Below are positions 41,934-51,397 of a stretch of 64,000 nucleotides of DNA, piece by piece. The position numbers were made by a program, and so were the translations under genes. Numbering within the stretch: position 1 is the first letter of the stretch; the number at the start of each line of letters is the position of its first letter. The notes under the pieces are model-generated. The model searched no databases and was not told the DNA's origin. It saw nothing but the letters and a program-made list of their open reading frames with translations. The stretch comes from Collybia mongolica (lineage: Eukaryota > Basidiomycota > Agaricomycetes > Agaricales > Clitocybaceae), in NCBI GenBank assembly GCA_013420905.1, contig JAAXNY010000004.1, positions 372,001 to 436,000 on the forward strand. Reading direction: 5' to 3'.

Positions 41934-44410
41934 ATACTTCCCTTACATTAGGGTCATATTTAAACTTTTTATCGGGTATGACAGTAGTATTTACCAGTTG
42001 CTTTAGATAAGCTTCTCTTTGAATACCGAACCGTCCTAAACCTAAGTGCTGTTTTACTTCTCCAATAAATGCTGCTTCACCAGCCCAGGCATTGTTTACT
42101 TCAACTTCAAAATCAGAGATTTCCTTCGCAAGTTGGAATAAATATCCGCCGCGCGTGTCGATTTCCTCTTTAAAATCTGACAGCTCCAAAGGGTCATCCA
42201 ATCCTTCCGTTGGGTTGATAAACCTTAAAGGACCTGAGGGTTCGTCGTAACCATTGTCTGGGTCTGGGTAGACAGGATCCCCTGGCCGCGCGTCTCGTCT
42301 TGACAGACCATCTGGGCCAAAGCCTTTACCAGCTTTATGAACCAAAGTAAAGTGGGACATAAGTATCCTATCAATCCACCTATTTACCGTTGCATTAGGT
42401 CCTAGACTTGGGTTTGATAACATCCCCTTAATGTACTTTGCATCCGTCTCCACTACCAAATTTCGTACTCCAATAAACCAATAATAACATGCCATTAGAA
42501 CTCTCATTAATCCGAATAGCTCTCGTTTGGGTTGTGAGAAGCGCGCTTCGCGCTCATTCAGAGTTATCGAGTCAAATCTAGCATAGTGCTTTCTTCCAGG
42601 TATATCAGGGTCTTCCTGATAGATATAGTAGCCTACGGCTTTCCATGACGTATCTACTGACAATACCACTGGCGTATTCCAGGTGTAATTAATTGGACGG
42701 AGCGCGGGGCTATTTTTAAGTGCGTCTAACAATAGCTGCTGCGCTTCTTCTTGCTCAGGCCCCCATATCCAAGGTTCACTACTTCTAGTTAACTTTTGAA
42801 TTGGTTGGCCTATACGGGCGAAGTCTTTAATGAAATTCCTGCATACACCAATAGTTCCCATGTAAGCGCGTACTTCACTGACATCTTTGCATGGTCCCCA
42901 TCTTTCAACTACACCGATTCTATCTGTAGTAGGTTTTCGTCCTTCATAGGTACATCTATGTCCTACCACTAGAATTTCACTTGCGCATAACATAGACTTA
43001 TATCCTGAAAACGTTCCTCCAGAATACTTCATTCTCTGTACGACGCGATTTACATTTTGCATATGTTCCCAGAAGAAGCGCCTAACACCTGGAGCACCAG
43101 GTAGCTCTTCTTCTGTTCCGTCCAGCAGTTTGTAGCGCGTTGCTGGACCGCGCACGGGTACATCATCAATGTAGGGTATTGTGACATGTGGTACCTCATC
43201 CTGTAGGATGTATGTGACATCATCATGAAATATTGGAACCGAATTCGTCCATCCCATAGGGAGTGTTACTAGTCTCAGCGCGCCAAACAGTGTTTGGAAT
43301 GTGGTTAGATCGCGCGAGGTTTCTGCTAAAGGCCTCTCATCGTATCCTACATATAGATCCATCATTCCGCCACAAGCGCGCCCTGTGAAGTGTTCTGCTA
43401 GTTCTTCGGTAGCGGGTGGTAAACCCAAGTGTGCTATTGTGACTGCGTTCAGCGGTTCTAGACTATGTACAATTCTAAGCTTCTTTCCTGGGCCTTTCTT
43501 TAATACGGTAAACCATCTAGACCTATATGATGAATTGGATCTCTCATAGACTCCTGCATCAATTTTAGTTTTGATGATTTTACAAACATCTTCATAGATC
43601 CCTGGTGGGATTCTAATGTTCCTCTCTGTCCACAGCGTATGTGGGACTACTGGTATCTCGACGGGAGGAAAATATTCCTTCTTAAAGCTACCGCGCTCAC
43701 TATCATTCCAAGCAAAACCATCATTATGTTTGCACATAAAGTTGTGGATTATATCCATCTCTTTAGGTTTTAAGAAGCTCTCTTCTTCGTGTACTCTTTG
43801 GAATTCCGCGCGCCTTTCCTCAGTATACCTTCCAGTTGGTTTAAACGGAGGTGGGTTAGGCGTTAGAACTGGTAGGGCCGCTAAAGGGTCACCCTTTATA
43901 TCTCTGATAATTCTAAATTTATCAGGCAGGTCCGCCAGTGTTGGTTTTGTTTTCAAATGTACTGGTTTATACTTCTTTCCTAGTAGCTGATCCATGGGCT
44001 CAATATTACACTTTTCACTTGTTGCCGTTCCAAGACCGCGCTTGTTGGTGCCAATTTGCCACTGCTTTAATTTACTTAAAGCTTTATCGATCATGGGCTG
44101 TTCTTGAGCGTATGTCATAGGTCTAGTGGGTGTACTTGCTGGGTCGCTGCTGTTCTGCTCGTAGTTTATTACTGGTCCATCGCGCTCATCTACGGAAGCC
44201 AAGTACGTGGCTAGTAATTCGCGTTCAGGTACTGTACTATTCATGTTCACATCACTTCTAGACAAAAAGACATCTCTAAGTTCTTTGTGACCAAAATTCC
44301 GCTTATCAGTAGGGTGTCTATAACCCGTTATAATAAAGTTTCCGTTCTCATCTTCAGCAATTTCTACGGCTAGCTCTCCTTGATCACTTTGGATTAATTC
44401 ATCGAAGGCC
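41791..44410 (-). pseudogene. Gypsy pol: reverse transcriptase and RNase H
   Basis: The frame is open from about 44410 (SAFDELIQSDQGELAVEI) to 41791. Reverse transcriptase: IDAGVYERSNSSYRSRWFTV, LRIVHSLEPLNAVTI, GRACGGMMDLYVGYDERPLA, FGALRLVTLPMGWTNSV, and the catalytic YIDD in VTIPYIDDVPV. The connection domain has GVCRNFIKDFARIGQPIQKL. RNase H: VVLSVDTSWKAVGYYIYQED, FSQPKRELFGLMRVL and NLVVETDAKYIKGML, with HKAGKGFGPDGLSRRDAR at its end. The enzyme has all main catalytic motifs without internal stops. It is out of frame with the protease upstream (shift near 44415) and with the integrase downstream (shift near 41885). Confidence 0.9.
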
Positions 44411-45573
44411 GAAAATCCTGCTCCGGTTGTCTTTTCAACAGCTTAGGCAGTGATCCCTTTGCATGGGTAGGGATAGTACACCTTCGTCCCGTGTTAGGGT
44501 CCGTGATAGTGACTACTTGTCCCCCATCCTGAGCATTTTTGATCTGACTTTCCGTGAGTGTATCAAACGGTCTCCTGAGCAATACTTTGTATGTGGGTGA
44601 ATTTATGATATGTACTTGGAGGTAGATGGCCATGTCATTAAACAAGAAAGGGACATTGCGCGCTAATCCCGCTGTTTTCTCAACTTGTTTATTAGCACTC
44701 TGCATGTGTATGACAACGTCTGGATCCCATGAAATATCCAAGTCTAAAGCCGTTTGTTTAGCCATTGATACTATTTGGGATCCCCCATCTAATAAAGATT
44801 CCTCCATTCCTACCCCATTTATTACTGGATATACTGCGCGCAAAGAGGCCGATTCTTTGGCTACATACAACTGTTTGGGCTCTTCCCCAGCTGGTAAAGA
44901 TTCTAAATACTGTAGGACTGGGTCTCCGCATATTATAGATCCCTTAGGTATTCCGCCGCAGTCATACTCCGAGATGAAGAAAGACTGGAATGGGATTGAC
45001 TCTACTGGTAGCGCGTCATGCTGTAAGTAGTTATCATCAAGTTCCCAGTCCCCTCCAAAGGGTAAGACGTCTTCCTCATCTATTCCGTTTATTTGCAAGT
45101 TAGCATCCCTTTGGGTGAGGGACTTACGTCTGGCAGTTACAATATTCTTTATCCCATCTCTAATGGTTTTTGATGAGCCCATTAACTCTCCCGTGGTCAA
45201 TGTGATAGGGTTGTCTAACACTTTAGCAATTATATCGCCACCTTTTAATTTTACTTCTATCGGGGACTTAGTTTCATAAGTCGGACCGCGCTTAGTGTTA
45301 AAATTAGGTAGCGGATCAACTGGTTCAGGGTTGCGTTCCGTTCTCCGGGGTATGTAGGGTACCACGGGCACATCGATGTAGGGTAATTCTTTTCGTACTG
45401 GAGACTTTACTGATGGTTCAACAAACTTTACTTTCTTTTTCCTCGGAGACGGCGCTACCGGCGCTACCAACTCCTCTTCGCTACTATCCCGACTACCCTC
45501 CGAATCGTTACTTTCTTGACGACTATTTCCATTTTTACTTCGGTCCTCTGGCTGTCTCTTGGAACGCGACCTA
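44394..45573 (-). pseudogene. Gypsy pol: linker and aspartic protease, split by Mar-A copy 3
   Basis: A basic Ser/Arg/Glu-rich linker (SRSKRQPEDRSKNGN, SPRKKKVKFVEPSV) leads to the aspartic-protease region with the active-site DGGSQIVSM in a usual D-[ST/G]-G context. LRRPFDTLTESQIKNAQDGG and TITDPNTGRRCTIPTHAKGS follow. Mar-A copy 3 entered at TA 45572-45573. Across it the frame continues upstream as EAKEHARPMTRSRSKRQPED, so the pre-insertion pol frame lies in -1 relation to gag and overlaps the gag stop at 47224-47226. The frame ends at 44394; a one-base shift there separates it from reverse transcriptase. Confidence 0.8.
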
Positions 45574-47181
45574 CAGTGGCTCAAAAAACTGCCCCAATGT
45601 TTGTACATTTTTGAAAGATCAATATGGTATGAAGTGCTGACATAAGCAGGGGACCTGGGGTAATTATGTAAGATACTATGACATCGTGGCTTTCCAATGG
45701 ACCCTGGATCATGTGATTTGGATCAAAACCCATTAAGCTATAGGCCAAACAAAATGATTACTCATTGGGGCAGTTTTTTGACCCTCTATTAATTTTCTAT
45801 CTAATACTTTGTATGACCACCTTTTGCCTTTATAACTGCTTGTATCCGCCTGGGCATACTTTCTATCAGGTTTTGGCATACCTCTGGTGGAATTTCACCC
45901 CACTCTTCAGCCAATCTATCCCACAACTCATGTACTCCTTTGGGTGGTGTCGGATATTCTTTAAGACGGCGCTTGAGATGTTCCCAAAGGTGTTCTATTG
46001 GATTCATGTCAGGGGATTGGGCAGGCCAGCCAAGGACTTGAATGTTGTTGTCTTCAAACCACTGTGTGGCCAGTCCAGATGTGTGTTTGGGGTCGTTATC
46101 TTGCTGAAAGTAGCGCTCGCCATCCACCATTTCCAACTTCTCAAAACTTTCCTGAACTCCACTCTCCAAAATTTCACAGTATTGAACCTTGTCCATGTTC
46201 CCCTGCACCTCTATGAGCTTTCCCACTCCATTCCACCCCATACAACCCCATACCATGAGGTTTCCTCCTCCTCCATGTTTGACAGTAGGTGATGTTGTTC
46301 TATCAGATGGTGGTTCTCCCCTTTGTTTCCAGACATAAACCTTTCCATCTGACCCAATCCTATTGATTTTGGTCTCATCTGTCCATAGAACCCTTTTCCA
46401 GTCCTCCACAGTCCAGCTTTCATGATATTTTGCAAACTGGAGACGCCGGATGCGATGGGCTCGTTTGAGAAGAGGAGCTTTCCTCTTTGTAGCAGCATAA
46501 AATTGATTTTCCTTGAGTGCATTTCTGACTGTCTGGGGTGTGACAGGATTGGGGATGATGCCATTGATGAATTGGGTAGCCTGAACTGCATTATCAAGCT
46601 TCCCTGACTTGATTTGACGAATAATTGACTGTTTGTCATGAACAGACAGCTTGGAGGGGCGGCCACCAAGGTTGTTTTCTTTGTTTCCATCCACATCTTT
46701 GCTGATCCTACTGATGGTACCCTTCCCTAGACCAGTTTTCTCCTTGATTTGACGCTGAGAATAGCCCTCATTGAGGAGAGAAACAACAGTATTGTGCTGA
46801 GCAGTAGAAATGGCTTTCATGATGGTGGTAAGAGGTCAAGAAGATGATTGAACCAATTCCAACATGTCAAATTGATACAAATAAAGTCACATGACATTGT
46901 TTATTCTTCCCACAGTCCATAATGTTCTTGCATTGGATCATAAATGCCAGAATAATGGAAAATAAGATAAGGGTCAAAAAACTGCCCCAATAAGTAACCA
47001 TTTTGTTTGGCTTATAGCTTAATGGATATTGATCCAAATCACATGATCCAGGGTCCATTGGAAAGCCACGATGTCATAGTATCTTACATAATTACCCCAG
47101 GTCCCCTGCTTATGTCAGCACTTCATACCATATTGATCTTTCAAAAATGTACAAACATTGGGGCAGTTTTTTGAGCCACTG
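45574..47181 (-). mobile_element. Tc1/mariner transposon Mar-A, copy 3
   Basis: 1608 bp flanked by TA at 45572-45573 and 47182-47183. Inserted into the Gypsy pol linker. Almost identical to copy 2. Confidence 0.95.
45801..46820 (-). CDS. Tc1/mariner transposase, Mar-A copy 3 (intact)
   Basis: 339 residues, uninterrupted, DD34E (D148, D241, E276). At the variable positions it has H61, A81, R120 and T247, the majority residue at each, so it is the best candidate for the active master sequence among the three. Confidence 0.95.
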   Translation of the reverse strand: MKAISTAQHNTVVSLLNEGYSQRQIKEKTGLGKGTISRISKDVDGNKENNLGGRPSKLSVHDKQSIIRQIKSGKLDNAVQATQFINGIIPNPVTPQTVRNALKENQFYAATKRKAPLLKRAHRIRRLQFAKYHESWTVEDWKRVLWTDETKINRIGSDGKVYVWKQRGEPPSDRTTSPTVKHGGGGNLMVWGCMGWNGVGKLIEVQGNMDKVQYCEILESGVQESFEKLEMVDGERYFQQDNDPKHTSGLATQWFEDNNIQVLGWPAQSPDMNPIEHLWEHLKRRLKEYPTPPKGVHELWDRLAEEWGEIPPEVCQNLIESMPRRIQAVIKAKGGHTKY

Positions 47182-47223
47182 TAGTCATAGGTCTAGCGTG
47201 TTCCTTAGCCTCCTTCATCGGAC

Positions 47224-48735
47224 CTAATTGAAACCCGACTCTTTAACCTTGTTTTGGTTATTGAGTTCTGCTACCTGCCCTAATAAAGTACTCATTTGTG
47301 CTTGTAAGGCTACTATGTCAGGATTCGGCACGCTCTTTGCCGTAGGATTATAGTTATTATTTATATATTCCTGTTTCTGCATCTGAGGCGGTACTGGCAA
47401 CGCAGTTTGCGCACTCTGTTGTCCTAACATTTGTTGCGCTTGAAATTGTGCCATTTGTGCCATTATGGCTTTCAAGGTTCCAATGTCGTTACTATTGTCT
47501 ACTGCATTATGTGACTGCATAACGGACAATACTCCGGGAGCGGGTCCTTCCGTGACATCTCCGTAATAAAGGGCCGCTACCTTCTTTGAATGGAAGTGTT
47601 CCACTTTATCTTTCAATGATACCGTTTCTGGTTCTCTTGGGATATATGATCTGTCTGGTAAGCATACTCCTCCATTTGCGTTGGTTTTTATTTTCCCTTC
47701 CTCAAAATGTTTCTGTTTCTCGGGACAGGCCATTATGAAGTGTCCGGGTGTAAAACAGTAGTGACATTTATACGCATTTGGTCTTTGCGGTTGTCCTTCT
47801 TTAGGCTTTCCGTACTGATTCTGATACTGATGCTGCTGGGGTGCGCTATTCGTGGCATGGTTCTGAACAGTTGCTTGTTGAAGCGCTTTCATTACATCCT
47901 CGAATCCACTCCTCGTATTCTTCTCATTTACTTGGAGACGGTCTAACAAATTAACTATTTGTTGTTTTATTTCATCCATCTCTACTTTGATTTTGGGCGC
48001 TGCTGTTGCTGTTACGGACATTATAAACGATCTATTCGTGTCTGGAATATTCATGGTGGCTACACCTTCAGAAATGCTGATTGCAGTTGCTATAACTTCC
48101 TCCAGATCGTACTGATCCCCTTTTCGTTGCGCAAGCGCGGCGGCTTTGGCAATAGTATTAGGATCTGCTCGGTTGTTTGTAGCAACGGCTTGTCCTGCCT
48201 GTGTAGCATTAGACTGATTATTCCCTAGCAGGGTTAGCCTTCCTTGTACTTGGGATCTGAAGACTTCGTCTAGACATCCCAAGAACTTGGTAACTAATTC
48301 TCGGTTAGAGATAATAGGTGGCCTAACTCCCAAGAGTTTAATAGATTCTGCTTTGAATTCACGCTTCAGCTTTTTCAGCGCGGCCTCATCGGTTACTCCA
48401 ATACGTGGGTTGGCGCGACACACTGCTTCTAACTTGGCTACTGATCCTTCTACTTGATCGAGTGCTTCCGGATAACTAGAGATCAACTCTGTCTTGAAAT
48501 CCGTCCAAGTGCCTGTCTTATAGTGGTCTAATGCCCTCCACTCATTCTCTGATTGTAGGTCTGCATATTTTCCTAACATTAACTTCTTTTCTTCATCATT
48601 TGTAATGTTACACTCCTTCCATAGGACCTCCATTCACTCCAGAAACCGGATTAAACCCGTGGGCTCTTTTCCTTTGAATACTGGTGCATCACGGATGCCT
48701 GGTTGGGGCATATATTTACGAGGGGGTTCAGTCAT
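47224..48735 (-). pseudogene. Gypsy gag (nucleocapsid/capsid)
   Basis: From ATG 48735 (MTEPPRKYMPQPGIRDAPVF) the frame reads GKEPTGLIRFLE, meets TGA 48634-48636, and continues MEVLWKECNITNDEEKKLML to the stop at 47224-47226. The capsid-like part includes WRALDHYKTGTWTDFKTELI. A single CCHC zinc knuckle, CHYCFTPGHFIMAC, lies toward the C-terminus and would bind the genomic RNA. A Gln/Pro/Asn-rich region and AQMSTLLGQVAELNNQNKV end it. Upstream of 48735 the frame stays open to about 49090 (PPPRRARTRGSSQPAFGSSG) without an ATG, so translation may begin further up or the extra part may be leader. The TGA fits Arg CGA. Otherwise the frame is intact. Confidence 0.85.
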
Positions 48736-49170
48736 GATTACTGAACGGTTCTGAGTAGCTAATGAGTTCGGGTTTGCTACTGGGTTTACTACGGACGATC
48801 TTCCGCGCGCTACTGGTCTACTAGTAGTCGATATGTTTCCTAAGGGCTCTGGGGTTCTAAATACTTGCCTTGGTCCTGAAGATCCAAAGGCTGGTTGTGA
48901 AGATCCTCGTGTGCGCGCTCGCCTAGGAGGTGGTAATGACTCTGTTACTCCAGCGTTTTGCGAATTTTTAGTCTGCCGCGTTTTTGTACCTACTTGTCTT
49001 GCAAGTGGCTGATTAGTTAGTCTGTTTGACGAGCTGGCTTGTGGGCGCGGCTCTTGAGACAGATTGACTAAACTTTCTCCACTCTACTTCAATTTGTAGA
49101 CGACGTTACTTGTCTTGGTATAATATTTTTCAAAGAAAGATGCTCTCTTTAGACTATTCAAAACTCTGAA

Positions 49171-49188
49171 CCCTCGCGGTGGGCTCCA
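49171..49188 (-). other. Primer binding site of the Gypsy element
   Basis: On the minus strand TGGAGCCCACCGCGAGGG begins two bases inside the 5' LTR edge. The TGG start pairs with the CCA end of a tRNA. It fixes the sense direction and the inner border of the right LTR at 49191. The tRNA was not identified. Confidence 0.7.
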
Positions 49189-49459
49189 GATGAAAGGGGG
49201 CTCCTGGGCTATAAGTGTGCTGATGCTATGAAATGTAATCCCTTACACACACACACCAAACCTAACAATCAACACACGAACAGTAGGAATCGCCTGTTTT
49301 GAGTTCGGGTTCAAGTGCTTAGAAGCACTAAGCTTTGAATAGTACTAGCCAAAGCCCTTTCCAATGATCTCCCAACAGGTTTGATTTAGACAAAAGCTTC
49401 AACACAGGTTTAAAAACCTGCTAGGTATATTTATAATATCTCTCGATCCAATAGACTGA

Positions 49460-49603
49460 GTACCAAGTGTACGTTCAATTATTAATGATCCCAAGCGGAT
49501 CTATAAGTCCAAGTGACTTATCAAACAATACAGTGCCAAGTGCACTAAGGCCAAGTGCCTAGTAATTCCAATGGACAATACGGTACTAAGTTCCAAGTGA
49601 ACT
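49460..49603 (+). repeat. Array of six CAAGT-loop hairpins (right LTR)
   Basis: Same six stems as in the left LTR at an offset of 13621. Unit 2 has loop CAAGC instead of CAAGT. All stems are intact. By position it would lie in the RNA leader between the LTR TATA box and the primer binding site. Confidence 0.8.
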
Positions 49604-49773
49604 AAGTTTCTTTAATTCTGTAGTTCTTCAATCAATTCCAATCAAGACACGTTGAAGCAATCTGATCCTTAATTTGGGCACACAATAGTGTTTTAACAAA
49701 TGTGATTTGTATACTCTATAGTAGCGCGAAGTGGGGGCAAGATTCCTTGCCTTAGCGCTACTCATCTACAGTC

Positions 49774-49781
49774 TATTTATA
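49774..49781 (-). promoter_or_regulatory. Putative TATA box of the 5' LTR
   Basis: Minus strand TATAAATA; placed as the LTR promoter by motif and position only. Confidence 0.4.
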
Positions 49782-50409
49782 GTGTACAAACTAAATATCA
49801 TACGGAATTGTAAATTTTACACGGAACCGCGCTCCCGCGTGCCAAGGATCTGTATTCAATGCTGATGCGTCCTCTACAACTTGGCGCGCGCGCCATGCAT
49901 GCCAATTATGCCGTTTACTGGTTACTTATCAAATATTGAAAGAGCTGGCTAAACTCTTATCAAGTCACAACTGCGCGCTTTGTTATTTAAAACAGCGCAG
50001 CACTGTCATTTACTCCTCCTGATTGTCCCGGTCGCTATTCACGGGGTCCCGTCGCTTCCGGTAGTTAACACCAAGTACCCCTGACAAGGATCGGGTTGTG
50101 CAAGTCCCAAATTTACAATTACTTCTCCTATTAATGATGATCCCCGGACTAATGATATCATACTACAACGGTTACTTATGAACTAAGACACCGAGGTTGT
50201 AACCGGGCATGGTGAATAGGACTAATAATAGACCGTACTCATAGTCCTCTGTACTGATAGTGTATTATCCATTAGACTAGTTCACTCTGATTAGCCGTCT
50301 TGGAGCTCGACTCTAATCCTTTATTACCGTTTACTTGGTTATTAGAAATGATACTAATAGCCTTACTTGTCGACTTTATAAGTGCAAACAATTTCGGGCC
50401 CTATCAACA

Positions 50410-50769
50410 GGTTTTGAGAAGAGGCCGTTTTTGTTTTACTGCAGGCTGTAAACCATGCTTTTTCAAGTTGCGATGAATAGTTTGGGAGGAAATGGATTGG
50501 TTGGTGACATCTTGAAGAGCTTTGGTGACTTGGACTGCATTATCAGCCTTGCCCATGCAAATGATGTGCTTTGCATAGCTAATATTGGCAGAAGTGAGCT
50601 TGGAAGGACGGCCACCAAAGGACTTTGGGAGCTCAGAACAATACTGAGAGTGGATCCTAGAGATAGTAGCAATGGAGAAGCCAGTGATCTTGTGGATCTG
50701 GTGGCCAGAAGTGCCTGCATCAAGCAGTGTGATGACATGAGAGCACTGAGCAGGGGTAAGAGATCACAT
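50410..50769 (-). pseudogene. Mar-B transposase, N-terminal part
   Basis: From ATG 50769 the second codon is TGA (50764-50766, probable CGA ancestor). Then SLTPAQCSHVITLLDAG, the helix-turn-helix GHQIHKITGFSIATISRIHS, GGRPSKL and SSQTIHRNLKKHGLQPAV lead to KRPLLKT at the Gypsy junction. It continues in the same frame with RHRRDQLDFAE on the far side if one G is counted once. Order and motifs mirror Mar-A. Confidence 0.8.
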
Positions 50770-51128
50770 AGTGTGTTTGGGGGCATTAGAGCACTTGAAC
50801 ACTCTGTATTTATACTAAAACATGAGCAAGTCACATGACTTTGTTTAATATATTAAATAATAAACAAAGTCATGTGACTACAGTTAAGATCTCAGCACTT
50901 TCTTATTTTTTTACAATGGGCAAAAAAACTGTTTCAATAATAACTTTGTATGTATCCTGTGATTTTGCTACCAAAAATGGAAGTGGTGCAAAGACATTAT
51001 GTAAGCAACATTATATGACATCAATGCAGCTTCTGTAATTTTTTCATATTTTTCCAATTTTTATTTTCTGACATATGGATGCCTCTTTACAGAATGTGAA
51101 AACATTGAAACAGTTTTGTTGCCTACTG
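50410..51128 (-). mobile_element. Tc1/mariner transposon Mar-B, right half
   Basis: Ends GTTTTGTTGCCTACTG at 51128, followed by TA (51129-51130), the exact inverse of the left end at 34673. It carries the inverted arm and the N-terminal half of the transposase. Confidence 0.9.
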
Positions 51129-51397
51129 TATATCTGATAAGATTTTTCTGACAATCAGACTTCTTACTTTAAGCTTAGGACCTACCTCATCAGTTATTCC
51201 AGAAAATTTAAGGCATTTTCTTATTCCCTTCAAGCACTAACTTACTGTAACCCATCAGATTTTAAAGTTAGAGTATAGATTGACATTCAATCAAAACCTT
51301 CAAATTGAAAATAGAAAAGTATCATATACATTGGGTAATATACAGCTGAGACTCTGTAAAAAATTCACTCTTCTCTGAAACTCCACCCCAGGTTTAT

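Larger units (their letters stand above)
35570..50409 (-). mobile_element. Large Ty3/gypsy retrotransposon with two antisense genes
   Basis: The element interrupts Mar-B between 35569 and 50410. Sense direction is minus: 5' LTR on the right (49191-50409), primer binding site 49171-49188, gag, protease, reverse transcriptase/RNase H, integrase, then two plus-strand genes, and a truncated 3' LTR on the left (35570-36321). Mar-A copy 3 sits between gag and protease. Without it the element is about 13.2 kb. It keeps high CpG content (six CpG in 36601-36660), unlike the old elements around it, so it arrived later. LTRs differ at 14 of 752 aligned positions, all transitions. Frameshifts and two TGA stops break gag and pol. 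No clear target duplication is visible; only GG is shared at the two outer edges. Confidence 0.85.
49191..50409 (-). repeat. Right (5') LTR, probably full length (about 1219 bp)
   Basis: Runs from TGAAAGGG (49191) to ATCAACA (50409), giving TG...CA ends; its first 752 bp match the left LTR. On the minus strand a TATAAATA (49774-49781) lies upstream of the hairpin array. The outer 467 bp have no partner in the left LTR. An inverted pair CGGTTAC/GTAACCG (50169-50175, 50199-50205) lies in that part. Confidence 0.7.

Noticed and set aside
40852..43990. Several plus-strand ORFs of 60-124 codons
   Set aside because: They lie antisense to well-supported gypsy pol domains on the minus strand.
7496..48636. 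TGA as a recoded or read-through codon
   Set aside because: Intact host genes and Mar-A use TGA or other stops normally. The breaks also include TAA and frameshifts, so decay is simpler.
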